This document shows, in pieces, positions 1 through 8,456 of a stretch of DNA of 64,000 nucleotides. Position numbers and translations under genes: made by a program. Each line of letters opens with the position of its first letter. Within the stretch, counting starts at the first letter, position 1. The notes below the pieces were generated by a model, which saw only the letters and a program-made list of their open reading frames with translations, searched no databases and was not told where the DNA came from. Source of the DNA: DASUPK01 sp963736305 (GTDB taxonomy: Bacteria > Actinomycetota > Thermoleophilia > Solirubrobacterales > 70-9). The stretch is from NCBI GenBank assembly GCA_963736305.1, contig CAVTOD010000004.1:186001-250000 (forward strand), in the 5' to 3' direction.

Positions 1-73
1 CTTGGGGTCCTCCCCCGGACCCCGGTATCGGCTGCAGGTCCGGATCGCGCCCCGGGCCTGCGGCCTTGCGTTC

Positions 74-427
74 TCAGCCGGCGACCGTGCGAAGGACCAG
101 CACGACTGCGATGAAGGCGAGGATCACGAACTCCCGCCAGACGAGACTCGCCTCGAAGTGGCGGTCCCGGGCGAGCTCCTTGCGGAAGTCCTCGGACCAG
201 ATGTCTCCCGCCGCGCGCACTCGCAGACGCTTGCTCCTGCCGTCTCGCTCGAGCTCGACCGTCAGTGGGCCGCCGTCGGAGCCGTTTTGATGAGCGGAGC
301 GGTCGGCCGGCGCGGTCCCCTGGGCGAGCGTGGGGGGCGGCGCCTTTCGGACGCGCAGGGCGCCGGCGACGCGGTAGCCGACGCCGCCCGGCATTCGCAT
401 CAGGGCGGAGCGGAGCTGGGCCTTCAT
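74..427 (-). CDS. small membrane-anchored protein at the end of the glycan operon
   Basis: 117-residue protein of unknown function. It has a basic N-terminus, a polar middle and one clear hydrophobic segment at the extreme C-terminus (about residues 95-115), so it is probably tail-anchored with most of the chain in the cytoplasm. The ATG at 427 overlaps the stop codon of the glycosyltransferase gene as ATGA, which indicates translational coupling and supports this start over the much longer open frame upstream. I recognise no family. Position suggests an accessory subunit of the glycosyltransferase, but that is inference. Confidence 0.7.
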   Translation of the reverse strand: MKAQLRSALMRMPGGVGYRVAGALRVRKAPPPTLAQGTAPADRSAHQNGSDGGPLTVELERDGRSKRLRVRAAGDIWSEDFRKELARDRHFEASLVWREFVILAFIAVVLVLRTVAG

Positions 428-1914
428 GCCGCGAACTCCCTCACGGCGCCGACCTTCTCGGTCTTCTCCCAGACCTGGTCGCGGCCGCGCGCCTCGGCGA
501 TGTACCCCGCGACCGTGAAGGCGCAGAGCAGCGGCCCGTAGCCGACCACGTAGAGGAGCGGACGGACCAGCCAGGGCACCCGCCCCCACTCGTCCAGTCG
601 CTTCAGGAGCCACGCGGCGAGGATCGAGAAGCTCAGCCAGCAGTCGGCGAAGAGCAGCATGTACTTCACCGCCGGCTCGCCGCCGGTGAGACCGATGTCG
701 GCGAGTTGCTCCGCGAAGACCTTCGTGATGATGGGCCCGAAGAGGCCGAAGATGATCAGGGTGAGGTTGATCGCGCCGGGGAAGAGGAACCCCTCTCGCC
801 AGCACTTCTTCCCGGTCTCGGGATCCATCGCAAGGGCGGAGAGGGTGACAAACAGGAAGGTGCCGCCGGTGAGGGCCCAGAGGGCGGTGAAGGCGGAGAT
901 CGACAGGGCACGGTCGGTGAAGAAGAGAGTCAGGAGCCCGGCCGTCGCCATAACCATGAAGACGGGCATGAAGACGACGGAGGACCAGATCGCGAAGAAG
1001 CTCGGGCCGCCGAGGGGGCCGGCACGGAGCCGCCGAAGCCAGACACCGCGGTAGAGGCGGCTGACCTGGACGTTGCCGCGTGCCCAGCGGACGCGCTGCT
1101 TCCAGAGTGCCGCGATGCTGTTGGGCTCCTCGGCGAGCACGATCGCGTTTCCCTCGAAGCGGACATCGAAGCCCGCCAGCTGAATACGAAAGGTGGTGAC
1201 GGTGTCCTCCGCGAGCGTTCCCGTCTGGATCCGGCCACCGATCTTCTCGAGGGCGTCTCGCCGGATCAGCTGTGCCCCGCCGGCCAAGCAGGCCTGCGCG
1301 GCGAGCATGTTCTGGGCGCGACGGGCGGCCGCCTGGGCGGTGATGTACTCGAAGGCGACGAAGCGGTTCATGTAGTTCGGGTCGGCCGTTCCCTCCTTGA
1401 TGTAGGCGGTGACGCCGCCGATCTGGAGGTCGCCCAGGTGTCGGCTCATCCGCCGCAGCGCCGTCGGCGTGAGCAGCACGTCGGCGTCGATGATCAGGAT
1501 CGCCTCGTACCAATCGTCCTCCTGAATGGCCTCGAGTCCGTGGTTGATGGCGTCCGCCTTGCCACCGCCACCCTGCTCACGGCGCAGGTGGATCACGCGA
1601 CCCGGGTATGTCGCGGCGCTCTCCGTGAGCAGCTCGGGAGTGTTGTCGGTGCTGCCGTCGTCGACTACGTAGACGCGCAGCTGCTCCTCCGGGTAGCGCA
1701 TCTTCATGACGTAGTCGATCGTGCGCGCGAGCACCGCGCCCTCGTTCCAGGCGGGGATGACCACGGCGACCTTCGGATAGAGCTCTGAGACCCGGATGTA
1801 CGGCCGGCGCCAGATGTGGAGCCCGGCGAGGAAGAACTGGTAACAACCGACCACGAGCACGGTGGCGCCGCTCAGGACCATCGCGACGAGGACGACGTTG
1901 AAGACGTTGGTCAC
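424..1914 (-). CDS. membrane glycosyltransferase, family 2 (processive type)
   Basis: 496-residue GT2 enzyme of the NodC/hyaluronan/cellulose-synthase-like group, which transfers sugars from nucleotide donors at the inner membrane. An N-terminal membrane segment (about 5-30) is followed by a GT-A domain starting VAVVIPAWNE, with DDGSTD, the metal-binding IIDADV, the acceptor-side EDT and the QxxRW-type signature QRVRW of processive enzymes. Several C-terminal membrane helices follow. The GTG start overlaps the stop of the PHP gene (GTGA). It sits in an operon with LmbE, ATP-grasp and PHP genes, which fits synthesis of an amino-sugar-containing surface polymer or glycolipid; the actual product cannot be told from sequence. 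Confidence 0.9.
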   Translation of the reverse strand: MTNVFNVVLVAMVLSGATVLVVGCYQFFLAGLHIWRRPYIRVSELYPKVAVVIPAWNEGAVLARTIDYVMKMRYPEEQLRVYVVDDGSTDNTPELLTESAATYPGRVIHLRREQGGGGKADAINHGLEAIQEDDWYEAILIIDADVLLTPTALRRMSRHLGDLQIGGVTAYIKEGTADPNYMNRFVAFEYITAQAAARRAQNMLAAQACLAGGAQLIRRDALEKIGGRIQTGTLAEDTVTTFRIQLAGFDVRFEGNAIVLAEEPNSIAALWKQRVRWARGNVQVSRLYRGVWLRRLRAGPLGGPSFFAIWSSVVFMPVFMVMATAGLLTLFFTDRALSISAFTALWALTGGTFLFVTLSALAMDPETGKKCWREGFLFPGAINLTLIIFGLFGPIITKVFAEQLADIGLTGGEPAVKYMLLFADCWLSFSILAAWLLKRLDEWGRVPWLVRPLLYVVGYGPLLCAFTVAGYIAEARGRDQVWEKTEKVGAVREFAA

Positions 1915-2630
1915 GCCGCCAGCTCCTCGATCACGCCGAGGCAGTAGTCGTATCGGCCGATCGTCTCCGGCGAGTGGCTGTCGGTGCTGAGCAGGATCGT
2001 CACTCCAGCGTCGTGGAACGGCCGGAGGGTGCGCCCCGAGGGGCAGCGCCAGCGCTCATCGACCTCGATCGAGGCGCCCGCCTCGGCCACCGCGGTGGCG
2101 AGTCTCTCGAGCGAGCGCCCGGGAACGGCCGACTCCTCGAGACCGATCTTGGGCAGCACGCTGAAGAGGTGCGCCACAACGACGTTCGGATGACGCGTCG
2201 CCGCGTTCGCGGTCGCAACGACGATCGACTCGATCACCGCGGCGGGGTCCGTCTCCCCCTCGGTGATCGCGATGCGCACCGCGGCCGGGTCCGCCGGGCC
2301 ATCGTCGAGCGGAACCCGGTGGTCTGCCGCGTAGATCCGATCGACGCCTGCGGTATCGGATGGAAGGTCGAGCTCCCCCGCCGCGTCGAGGATCTTGGCC
2401 TCGATTCCGCTGCGCACGTCGATCGCGCTCGCGGCCCCCAGCTCGCGGACCTCCTCCGCGAAGGCGGGCACCCAGTCGGTGTCACGGCGAACATGGTCGA
2501 CGCAGGTGAGCGCGATCAGGCCGGCGCGCTCGGCGTGGATGAGGTTCTCGGCCACCGTCCCTGCGCCATCCGAGTAGGTGGAGTGGACGTGCATGTCCTG
2601 ATCGGGAGTCGGGAGGCCGTTGGCCCTCAT
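1911..2630 (-). CDS. PHP-domain metal-dependent phosphoesterase
   Basis: 239 residues, the length of a stand-alone PHP protein. The metal-binding motifs are visible: DMHVHSTYSDG at the N-terminus, CVDH about 30 residues later, HLF in the middle and STDSH near the C-terminus. The family includes histidinol-phosphate phosphatases and other trinuclear-metal phosphoesterases. Here the neighbours are glycosyltransferase and ATP-grasp genes rather than his genes, so a sugar- or aminoacyl-phosphate substrate is more likely (inference). Start ATG overlaps the stop of the ATP-grasp gene as ATGA. Confidence 0.85.
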   Translation of the reverse strand: MRANGLPTPDQDMHVHSTYSDGAGTVAENLIHAERAGLIALTCVDHVRRDTDWVPAFAEEVRELGAASAIDVRSGIEAKILDAAGELDLPSDTAGVDRIYAADHRVPLDDGPADPAAVRIAITEGETDPAAVIESIVVATANAATRHPNVVVAHLFSVLPKIGLEESAVPGRSLERLATAVAEAGASIEVDERWRCPSGRTLRPFHDAGVTILLSTDSHSPETIGRYDYCLGVIEELAA

Positions 2631-3661
2631 GACGGCACGGCCTCGGCGCTCGCACGCGACTGCAGCGCCGCGAGTTGATCGACGTCGACCGAGACGTCCT
2701 CGAACACCCGGGTCATGGCAACGTCGCGGAACTCGAGTGGGCCCGGCGGGATCGGATCGCCAAGCACCTCGCCGAGCGCCAGCCGCGGCATGTTCACGCC
2801 GCTCGCGACGGTCAGGGGCATCGTCCCGGGGAAGCGGGGATTGATCTCGATCAGGCGAGGCGTCCCGGCCGCGTCGCGCATCACCTGGACGTTTGCGACG
2901 CCGGTAAGCCCGGCGGCCTTGACGGCGCGCGCGCCGACGGACTCGAGCTCGTCGTCGTGAACGGTCCGGCTGGTGATCGCAATGCCGGAGTCCACCCGCA
3001 GGCGCTCACGCGGGACGACGGCACGCACCTCACCGTCGGCCGTGGCCAGCACGTCGAGCGAGTACTCGGGCCCGGGGAGGTGCTCCTGGACCAGCAGCGT
3101 GGGATCGCGGAAGGTTCCAAGGGCATCCCAGGAGTCGATGCGGCGCACGCCGCGTGAACCGCTACCGACCCGCGGCTTGACCACGACGGGCAGCTCGAAG
3201 GCGTCCGGGTTGAAGTCATCATCGAGCGGAGCGCAGCGAGGGATCGGGACCGAGCCGTCGGCGATCTGCATCAGGGCCCACTTGTCGAGGCAGCGGCGCA
3301 GCGCCCGGGTCGGCGCCACGAGCACCGCCGTCCCGGCGTCCGCGAACTCGTCGCGGCTCTCCGCCAGGGTTATGAGCTCGCTGTCGACGGTCGGGACCAC
3401 GACGTCCACAGCGCGCTCCCGGCAGATCTCGAGTAGCGCGTCCGCAAAGCCGGGATCGTCCCCGCGCGGCAGGAGCAGGCGGTGCTCGGCGTCGACGAGG
3501 AAGAGGCCCGGGGCGTGAGGATCGATATCCGCGGAGAGGAACTCGACCGGTTCGGCACGGAGCGCGCGCATGAACGAATACCCGGACGGCCCCCCGGTGC
3601 CCGTGACGAGAACGCGCGGACTGCGTCCGTTACCAGGCGGCATTGAGGCTGGTGGAGTCAC
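2627..3661 (-). CDS. ATP-grasp carboxylate-amine ligase-like protein
   Basis: 344 residues with a carbamoyl-phosphate-synthase-like layout. An N-terminal nucleotide-binding-like segment (RVLVTGTGGPSGYSFMRAL) is followed by a glycine-rich ATP-grasp loop (VVVKPRVGSGSRGV) and the metal-binding IEINPRFPG. Enzymes of this type join a carboxylate to an amine or thiol through an acyl-phosphate. It overlaps both neighbours in the operon. The GTG at 3661 gives a 32-nt overlap with the upstream gene; an ATG at 3643 gives a 14-nt overlap and a protein shorter by six residues. I cannot decide between them. Substrate unknown. Confidence 0.82.
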   Translation of the reverse strand: MTPPASMPPGNGRSPRVLVTGTGGPSGYSFMRALRAEPVEFLSADIDPHAPGLFLVDAEHRLLLPRGDDPGFADALLEICRERAVDVVVPTVDSELITLAESRDEFADAGTAVLVAPTRALRRCLDKWALMQIADGSVPIPRCAPLDDDFNPDAFELPVVVKPRVGSGSRGVRRIDSWDALGTFRDPTLLVQEHLPGPEYSLDVLATADGEVRAVVPRERLRVDSGIAITSRTVHDDELESVGARAVKAAGLTGVANVQVMRDAAGTPRLIEINPRFPGTMPLTVASGVNMPRLALGEVLGDPIPPGPLEFRDVAMTRVFEDVSVDVDQLAALQSRASAEAVPS

Positions 3662-4709
3662 CGCGCTCCGCAGCTCCGTCGTCCTGGACGCCGGCGCTCG
3701 GGATCAGGTCGCCCTCGCGGACGACCTCGAGGGGCTCGGCGTACAGCGAGGTGGCGAAGCGACCCCAGTAGCGGGCCGTCGCCCTCAAGAGGTCGGGCGC
3801 GAGGTAGCTGCGGATGCGCGTCTGGGACTCGAAGGCGCCAATCGCCTCGAGCTTGCGATCGAGCACCTCGTCGATCGAGATGAACCGGCTCGGCTGGAAC
3901 TCAACCGTGGTGGAGGGTGTCTCGTATCCGTAGATCCGAGGGACACGCCGGGCCGCGACCAGGCTGGCGTGGTGGCCGGCGCGGTGGTCCTGGTGGACGT
4001 CGCGCGGGCTGTGCGTGTAGATCGTGGTCGGCTGGACGCGCTCAATCACTTCGGAGATCGCCCGGACCGTCGTGGCAGTCTCCGAGATCGCCGTGTCGTC
4101 GAGATCCAGCATGTGGAGCTCGGCGGACATCAGCTCGGCCGCTCGCTCGGACTCCGCGGCGCGGATGCCAGGCTCACCGCCGGCCTCGCCGCTGGTCAGG
4201 GTGAGGAGATGGATGTCGTGGCCGACGCTGCCGTGCCTCAACAGGATCCCGCCGCAGCCGATCTCGACGTCGTCCGGATGCGAGCCGATCGCCAGAACCG
4301 TCTCGTGTGGGCGACGCAGCGTCCGGTTGAAGCGATCGGTCGAGATCGCCTTCTTGACCTTTGACCGGAACTCGTCCGGCTCGAAGGGCTTGGAGATGTA
4401 GTCGACCGCCCCCGCCCGGATGGCCTTGACGGCGTAGTCGAACTCTTCCTTGGCGCTGACGACGATCGCCATCAGCTGCGGGTACCGGGACTTGGCGATC
4501 TCGAGCAGCTCCAGCCCGCTCATGCCGGGCAGCTCCACATCGACCAGGACCAGATTCCACTCCCCGTGGAGCAGGCGCTCCAGCGCATCCTCGGCGTTCG
4601 TGACGACGCTGACCTCGCCCACGTCGGCGAGGGTGCGGCGGATCAGCTCGGCGACGACCTCGCCGTCCTCCACGAGCAAAATGCGTGGTCTCTCTTCGCC
4701 GATGAACAT
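3630..4709 (-). CDS. response-regulator receiver domain fused to LmbE/PIG-L deacetylase
   Basis: About 359 residues with two recognisable halves. Residues about 8-125 form a receiver domain: acidic pair in LLVEDGE, phospho-acceptor Asp in LVLVDVELPGMSG, Ser in VVSAKE, Lys in YISKPFEPDEF. Residues about 140-350 form an LmbE/PIG-L zinc deacetylase: GSHPDDVEIGCGG and HSPRDVHQDHRAGH. This family removes acetyl groups from N-acetylglucosamine-type substrates (mycothiol, GlcNAc-PI). The fusion suggests deacetylation controlled by phosphorylation. Start ATG 4709 is chosen because the receiver fold begins just after it; a GTG at 4760 would add 17 residues. No kinase lies nearby. Confidence 0.85.
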   Translation of the reverse strand: MFIGEERPRILLVEDGEVVAELIRRTLADVGEVSVVTNAEDALERLLHGEWNLVLVDVELPGMSGLELLEIAKSRYPQLMAIVVSAKEEFDYAVKAIRAGAVDYISKPFEPDEFRSKVKKAISTDRFNRTLRRPHETVLAIGSHPDDVEIGCGGILLRHGSVGHDIHLLTLTSGEAGGEPGIRAAESERAAELMSAELHMLDLDDTAISETATTVRAISEVIERVQPTTIYTHSPRDVHQDHRAGHHASLVAARRVPRIYGYETPSTTVEFQPSRFISIDEVLDRKLEAIGAFESQTRIRSYLAPDLLRATARYWGRFATSLYAEPLEVVREGDLIPSAGVQDDGAAERGDSTSLNAAW

Positions 4710-4799
4710 GAGATTGGTCGGTCCTCCCTCGAGGACACGACTAGTTATCGGCAAATCCACGCCTGGACTACAGCGAAGCGTGCGTAGAAGTCCGCAGTC

Positions 4800-5687
4800 C
4801 TACTTCAGCTTGAAAGCGCGGATTCGGTCTCGGTGTGCGGCCTCGTCACGGGAGTACACCCCGTGCGCCAGCGCCTGCACCAGGCCCATCAGCGCCGCGT
4901 TGGAGCGGATGTAGGACGGGCCGTTCGACGAGTAGTAGAGCATCAGCTCGGAGTGCTCGGCCACGTCGGAGAGGGTCGCGTCGGTGATCGACATGGTCCG
5001 TGCCCGGCGATGACGGGCGAGCTTCAGCGCCCGGAGAATGAGCGGATGCGCACGCCCCGCGGTCAGCACGACCAGCAGGGTGTCCTCGTCCATCCGCGAA
5101 AGCTTCTGGATGTTGTCCTGGCTCGGCGAGGCGACGATCTCCGCACGGACGTCGAGCAGCCCGAGCAGGTGCCGGAGATAGCTGGCGAAGAAGGCCATCT
5201 GCTCCACCCCGACGATCAGCACGCGCCTGGAGGTGGCGAGCGCCGAGACCGAGGCCTCGACCTGCTCGCGGGTCAGACTGCGCGCCGTCTCCTCGATGTT
5301 CGAGTAGTCCGCGCCGAGCGAGGCCTCGAACTCAGAGTGGTCGAAGTTGAAGAGCGCGGCGGCTCCGCTGCCGCCGTTGCCGTTCGGCGCGCCCTCGGCG
5401 ACCTTGTGCCGGTACTCCTCGATCGCCGCCTGCTGCAGCTCGGGGTACCCGTCGAAGCCAAGTGCCTGAGAGAACCGGACGACGGTGGAGGAAGAGGTGT
5501 TGGCCCGGCGCGCCAGCTCCTCGGCGGTCTGGAAGGCCGCCTCGTCGAGATGGTCGACGATGTAGCGAGCCACGTCCTTCTGGGAGCGCGAGAAATCGTC
5601 GAAGCGCTCGGTGATGAAGTCCGAGAGGCTCTTGCGAGCGGGATGGGTCTTTGTCGCAGTCCGTGCCACGGGCGCTGATTTCTCCAC
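4800..5687 (-). CDS. MurR/RpiR-family transcriptional regulator with SIS domain
   Basis: 295 residues. The N-terminal helix-turn-helix of the RpiR type spans about residues 20-95 (SQKDVARYIVDHLDEAAFQTAEELA then SSSTVVRFSQALGFDGYPEL). The C-terminal SIS sugar-phosphate-binding domain spans about 140-280 (RRVLIVGVEQMAFFASYLRHLL). The family senses phosphorylated sugars such as MurNAc-6-P. It is the first gene of the six-gene minus-strand operon, 40 nt or more before the REC-LmbE gene, so it probably controls this glycan pathway. Start is a GTG; another GTG follows six codons later. Confidence 0.9.
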   Translation of the reverse strand: MEKSAPVARTATKTHPARKSLSDFITERFDDFSRSQKDVARYIVDHLDEAAFQTAEELARRANTSSSTVVRFSQALGFDGYPELQQAAIEEYRHKVAEGAPNGNGGSGAAALFNFDHSEFEASLGADYSNIEETARSLTREQVEASVSALATSRRVLIVGVEQMAFFASYLRHLLGLLDVRAEIVASPSQDNIQKLSRMDEDTLLVVLTAGRAHPLILRALKLARHRRARTMSITDATLSDVAEHSELMLYYSSNGPSYIRSNAALMGLVQALAHGVYSRDEAAHRDRIRAFKLK

Positions 5688-5776
5688 CCAGGCGGGTTTC
5701 CCTTCTCCGTTTCTCGCGAATGTGGTTGGATCGTCGGGTGAGCCTCGACGGGCAGCTCCGCCAGACGAACCGGAAC

Positions 5777-6129
5777 ATGATCGCCTTCGACCTGCTTGCT
5801 GGGGTCAGGCGCGCTGCTGGCGCCCTCGCAGACGTTGCGCGTGCTCGGCCACGACGAGCCCTCCGACGACGCAAAGGAGCTCTTTCGCCGCTGCGGCCCG
5901 ATCTGGCTCACCTTCGCCGCGGCCCATCTGGTGGCCTACCGCCGCAACCGGCCCAAGGACTGGTGGGCGCTGTCCTGGCTGCGCGGCACGGAGCTGGCGA
6001 CGGACATCGTCTGGTCCCGCTCGCCCGGCGTTCTCGCGGCCCGGCGCGCGGGCCGGCCTCTGGTTCGCCGGCCTCAGCAATCTGGCGATGACGCTCGGCT
6101 TCGCCTATCTCTCGCAGACCGAGTCCTAG
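5777..6129 (+). pseudogene. small membrane protein gene with two apparent frameshifts
   Basis: Three reading frames carry consecutive pieces of one small membrane protein: an N-terminal piece from ATG 5777, a middle piece from about 5800 (LLAPSQTLRVLGHDEPSDDAKELFRR type sequence, then WLTFAAAHLVAYRR and a Trp-rich stretch) and a C-terminal hydrophobic piece ending LAMTLGFAYLSQTES at 6129. The first shift falls at a GGGG run near 5801, the second near 6045-6060. Joined, they give about 117 residues with two or three membrane segments. Either a decaying gene or an intact gene with two sequencing indels. Function unknown. Confidence 0.55.
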
Positions 6130-6138
6130 CCGGACCGC

Positions 6139-6612
6139 TCAGACAGCCCCGGCGTCCGAGCTGCATACCTTGAAGCCGAGCGCGTCGGCGAGCTTCTTCC
6201 GCAGGGGAGCGCTCTTGCTGACCGCCGCCTGCGCCGCGCCGTAGGCCGCGGACTGCTGGTTCTCGGCGGCGTCCTGCCCCTTCTTCATCTGGTCGATCGC
6301 CCGCCCGCGGGCGCTCAGATAGGAGTCGAGCGGCGTCTTCAGGGCATCCGGAGGCTCGAGGTCGTCGATCGTGGAGCTGGCGCTCTCGGACGCCTGGATC
6401 AGCGCCTTCGTCTGATCCGCCGCCTCGGAGGCGTTGGCCGGCGGTGTCGCCTGGGTCTCGTTGAACCTGTCCTGCTCCTGCCTGCAGGCCTGATCCGCCT
6501 TCTGGACGAGTTCCGCGGCGGTCACCTGCTGCTTTCCCCCGCCGCAACCTATGCCCAGCGAAAGGATCGCGAGGGCCGGAATTGCGAATAGGAATCGCGT
6601 GTCGCGGAACAT
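6139..6612 (-). CDS. predicted lipoprotein, Ala/Gln-rich
   Basis: 157 residues. A positively charged start and hydrophobic stretch lead to the lipobox-like LGIGC (Cys near residue 24), so the mature protein should be diacylglycerol-anchored on the outer face of the membrane. The rest is helical, rich in Ala, Gln and Asp, with a Cys early (ADQACRQEQ) and one near the C-terminus (KVCSSD) that could pair. This architecture is common among actinobacterial lipoproteins of unknown function. It stands alone, convergent with the frameshifted membrane gene. Confidence 0.78.
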   Translation of the reverse strand: MFRDTRFLFAIPALAILSLGIGCGGGKQQVTAAELVQKADQACRQEQDRFNETQATPPANASEAADQTKALIQASESASSTIDDLEPPDALKTPLDSYLSARGRAIDQMKKGQDAAENQQSAAYGAAQAAVSKSAPLRKKLADALGFKVCSSDAGAV

Positions 6613-6666
6613 TGCGAATCCCGACTCTAGCCACGGCCGAGGCGCATGCTTGAATAGGGAGACCAG

Positions 6667-6731
6667 AGAAAGGAGGTGGTCCTAACTTGAATTCCATGCT
6701 TGACGGGACTCTGGAGGTGCAGGGCCGCTAG
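6667..6731 (+). promoter_or_regulatory. extended 16S-3'-end complement followed by a mini-ORF
   Basis: Positions 6667-6682 read AGAAAGGAGGTGGTCC, which matches the reverse complement of an actinobacterial 16S rRNA 3' tail at 15 of 16 positions, and the one difference still allows a G-U pair. A TTG at 6687 (in frame with ATG 6696) opens a 14-codon ORF ending at 6731. The SD-to-TTG spacing is about 9 nt. The 330-nt gap 6613-6942 holds no other gene candidate I trust. It could be a translated leader, a ribosome-capturing element or chance. Confidence 0.35.
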
Positions 6732-6880
6732 GCCCGGGCGCTGTTTAGGGCCCAAGGGGCCGCTAGGACGGCACGCGGCCGTCCGGCGGAATCCAACCCG
6801 GGCACCGGCGAGCGAAGAGAGGTGGGAGCCGTCCCGCCCCACCGTCAATCTCAAGCCCGCTCATCACCGCGTCAAATGCG

Positions 6881-6906
6881 AAGGGCCGCCTCCAGGGGCG
6901 GCCCTT
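6881..6906. terminator. hairpin, probable terminator of the minus-strand gene 6943-7320
   Basis: A perfect 10-bp stem (AAGGGCCGCC with GGCGGCCCTT) and a 6-nt loop lie 37 nt beyond the stop codon of the minus-strand gene. Flanking T/A-rich bases are weak on both sides, so it may act in either direction. Confidence 0.6.
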
Positions 6907-6942
6907 CGTGCTTCTTTCAGCAGTTGGACGGCCGGCGGCTGA

Positions 6943-7320
6943 CTAGCCCCCGAGGTTGCTGACCCTGGTGTCGAGCTTGTTGACCTCGTTCTGCAGGTTC
7001 TTGATGTCGGTCGCCTGGGTCGCGGTCGTCGTGTTCAGAGTGTTGATGCTCGTCTGAATCGCATCAACCGACGTGCGCAGCGTGCGCAGCTGCTTGTTCA
7101 CGCTTGCGGTCACGCCGGCAGCCTGGGTTGCCTGGGCCTGCTCGGCTCCCTGGACCTGGGACGCCGTGGTGCCCAGCTGCTGCTCGAGCTGGGTCTTGGT
7201 CGCATCGGCGATGTCCTGATCGCTCGTGTTGCCGTTCTTGGCGCTGATTCCGATCACGAGACCGACGACGCCGACAACCAGCGCCAGTCCGGCCAGTATC
7301 ACAGCGGTTCTTGGGTTCAT
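6943..7320 (-). CDS. membrane-anchored coiled-coil protein
   Basis: 125 residues. One N-terminal membrane helix (about 7-28, ending VGLVIGISA) is followed by a Gln/Thr/Ala-rich, heptad-patterned region up to the end (for example SVDAIQTSINTLNTTTATQ), consistent with a coiled coil outside or along the membrane. Proteins of this plan are frequent in Solirubrobacterales and have no known function. Single gene, terminator hairpin downstream. Confidence 0.7.
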   Translation of the reverse strand: MNPRTAVILAGLALVVGVVGLVIGISAKNGNTSDQDIADATKTQLEQQLGTTASQVQGAEQAQATQAAGVTASVNKQLRTLRTSVDAIQTSINTLNTTTATQATDIKNLQNEVNKLDTRVSNLGG

Positions 7321-7513
7321 TCGGCGAACCTAGCCGCCGCGGAGGACGGCTTAGAGCAGGCCGATGGCGAGGCTGACGACGATGGCGCCGATGGTCCCGA
7401 ACGTGCTCAGCCTGGCGATGAAGTGCTGGAGGGGACCGTGGTGGTCGCAGAACCTTCCCCGGGGTACGCTGAGTTCGGTGAAGGATCGAGCGGACGCTGA
7501 GCAGTCGGCCTCG

Positions 7514-8452
7514 ATGAGGCCGCCGTGCTGCGCACCGAACGCTCGACACGATGCTCCGCCGGAGCCGACCGTGGCGGTCACCGCCGGCACCGAAGCCCGA
7601 CCGGCAGAGGACATGGCTTTGCTCTCGGGCGGCTCCTTCCTGATGGGAAGCGACGACCGTTGGGCCTACCCCGCCGACGGCGAGGGTCCCGTGCGCGAGA
7701 TCTCGCTCGACTCCTTCTGGATCGATCGCATGGCCGTCTCGAACCAGGCGTTCGCTTCGTTCGTCGACGCGACGGGATACGCAACCGAGGCCGAGCGGTT
7801 CGGCTGGTCCTTCGTCTTCGCCGGGCTGCTGCCGGACGACTTCCCACCCACCCAGGCCGTCGTCGAGGCTCCCTGGTGGCGCAAGGTGGACGGAGCCGAC
7901 TGGCGGCATCCGGAAGGCCCGCAGTCATCCATCGAGGATCGCCTGGGCCACCCTGCCCTTCATGTCTCCTGGAACGACGCGCAGGCTTATTGCACCTGGG
8001 CCGAACGGCGCCTGCCGACCGAGGCGGAATGGGAGTTCGCGGCGCGCGGTGGACTCGAGGGCAAGGCCTTTCCCTGGGGTGACGAGCGCGAGCCGGGAGG
8101 TGAGCACCGGATGAACGTCTGGCAGGGCGCCTTCCCGGACAGGAACACCGAGGCCGACGGCTACTACGGGACCGCCCCAGTGGACTCCTTCCAGCCCAAC
8201 GGCTACGGGCTGCACAACATGACGGGCAACGTCTGGGAATGGGCCGCCGACTGGTTCGATCCGGGATTCCGCCGGCGGGACCGGGATCACGATCCCCGTG
8301 GTCCGGCTGAAGGCGTCCTCAGGATCCAGAAGGGTGGCTCATACCTCTGCCACGACTCCTACTGCCGCCGCTATCGAGCGGCCGCCCGCCAGGGCAACTC
8401 CTCTGACAGCTCGGCCGGCAACGTCGGCTTTCGCTGCGCCCGCGACGGCTGA
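7514..8452 (+). CDS. formylglycine-generating enzyme (sulfatase-modifying factor)
   Basis: 312 residues from ATG 7514. Oxidises the active-site Cys of sulfatases to formylglycine, using oxygen and copper. The FGE-sulfatase fold is clear (GGSFLMGSD, then VSWNDAQAYCTWAERRLPTEAEWEFAARGG, GNVWEWAADW). The C-terminal signature SYLCHDSYC followed by RYR and GFRCA carries both catalytic cysteines that distinguish true FGE from relatives. The N-terminal CCAP is also seen in many actinobacterial FGEs and supports this start; in-frame GTG 7478 is an alternative. Its probable client is the Cys-type sulfatase encoded at 8997-11408. Confidence 0.92.
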   Translation: MRPPCCAPNARHDAPPEPTVAVTAGTEARPAEDMALLSGGSFLMGSDDRWAYPADGEGPVREISLDSFWIDRMAVSNQAFASFVDATGYATEAERFGWSFVFAGLLPDDFPPTQAVVEAPWWRKVDGADWRHPEGPQSSIEDRLGHPALHVSWNDAQAYCTWAERRLPTEAEWEFAARGGLEGKAFPWGDEREPGGEHRMNVWQGAFPDRNTEADGYYGTAPVDSFQPNGYGLHNMTGNVWEWAADWFDPGFRRRDRDHDPRGPAEGVLRIQKGGSYLCHDSYCRRYRAAARQGNSSDSSAGNVGFRCARDG

Positions 8453-8456
8453 GCTC

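Noticed and set aside
265..1788. Long plus-strand ORF opposite the glycosyltransferase
   Set aside because: Shadow frame of a high-GC gene; the minus strand carries all GT2 motifs and this frame has no recognisable domain.
7351..7425. Short minus-strand membrane peptide ending FGTIGAIVVSLAIGLL
   Set aside because: Hydrophobic and plausible, but no start codon with a ribosome site precedes it and the frame otherwise runs through the 5' region of the FGE gene.
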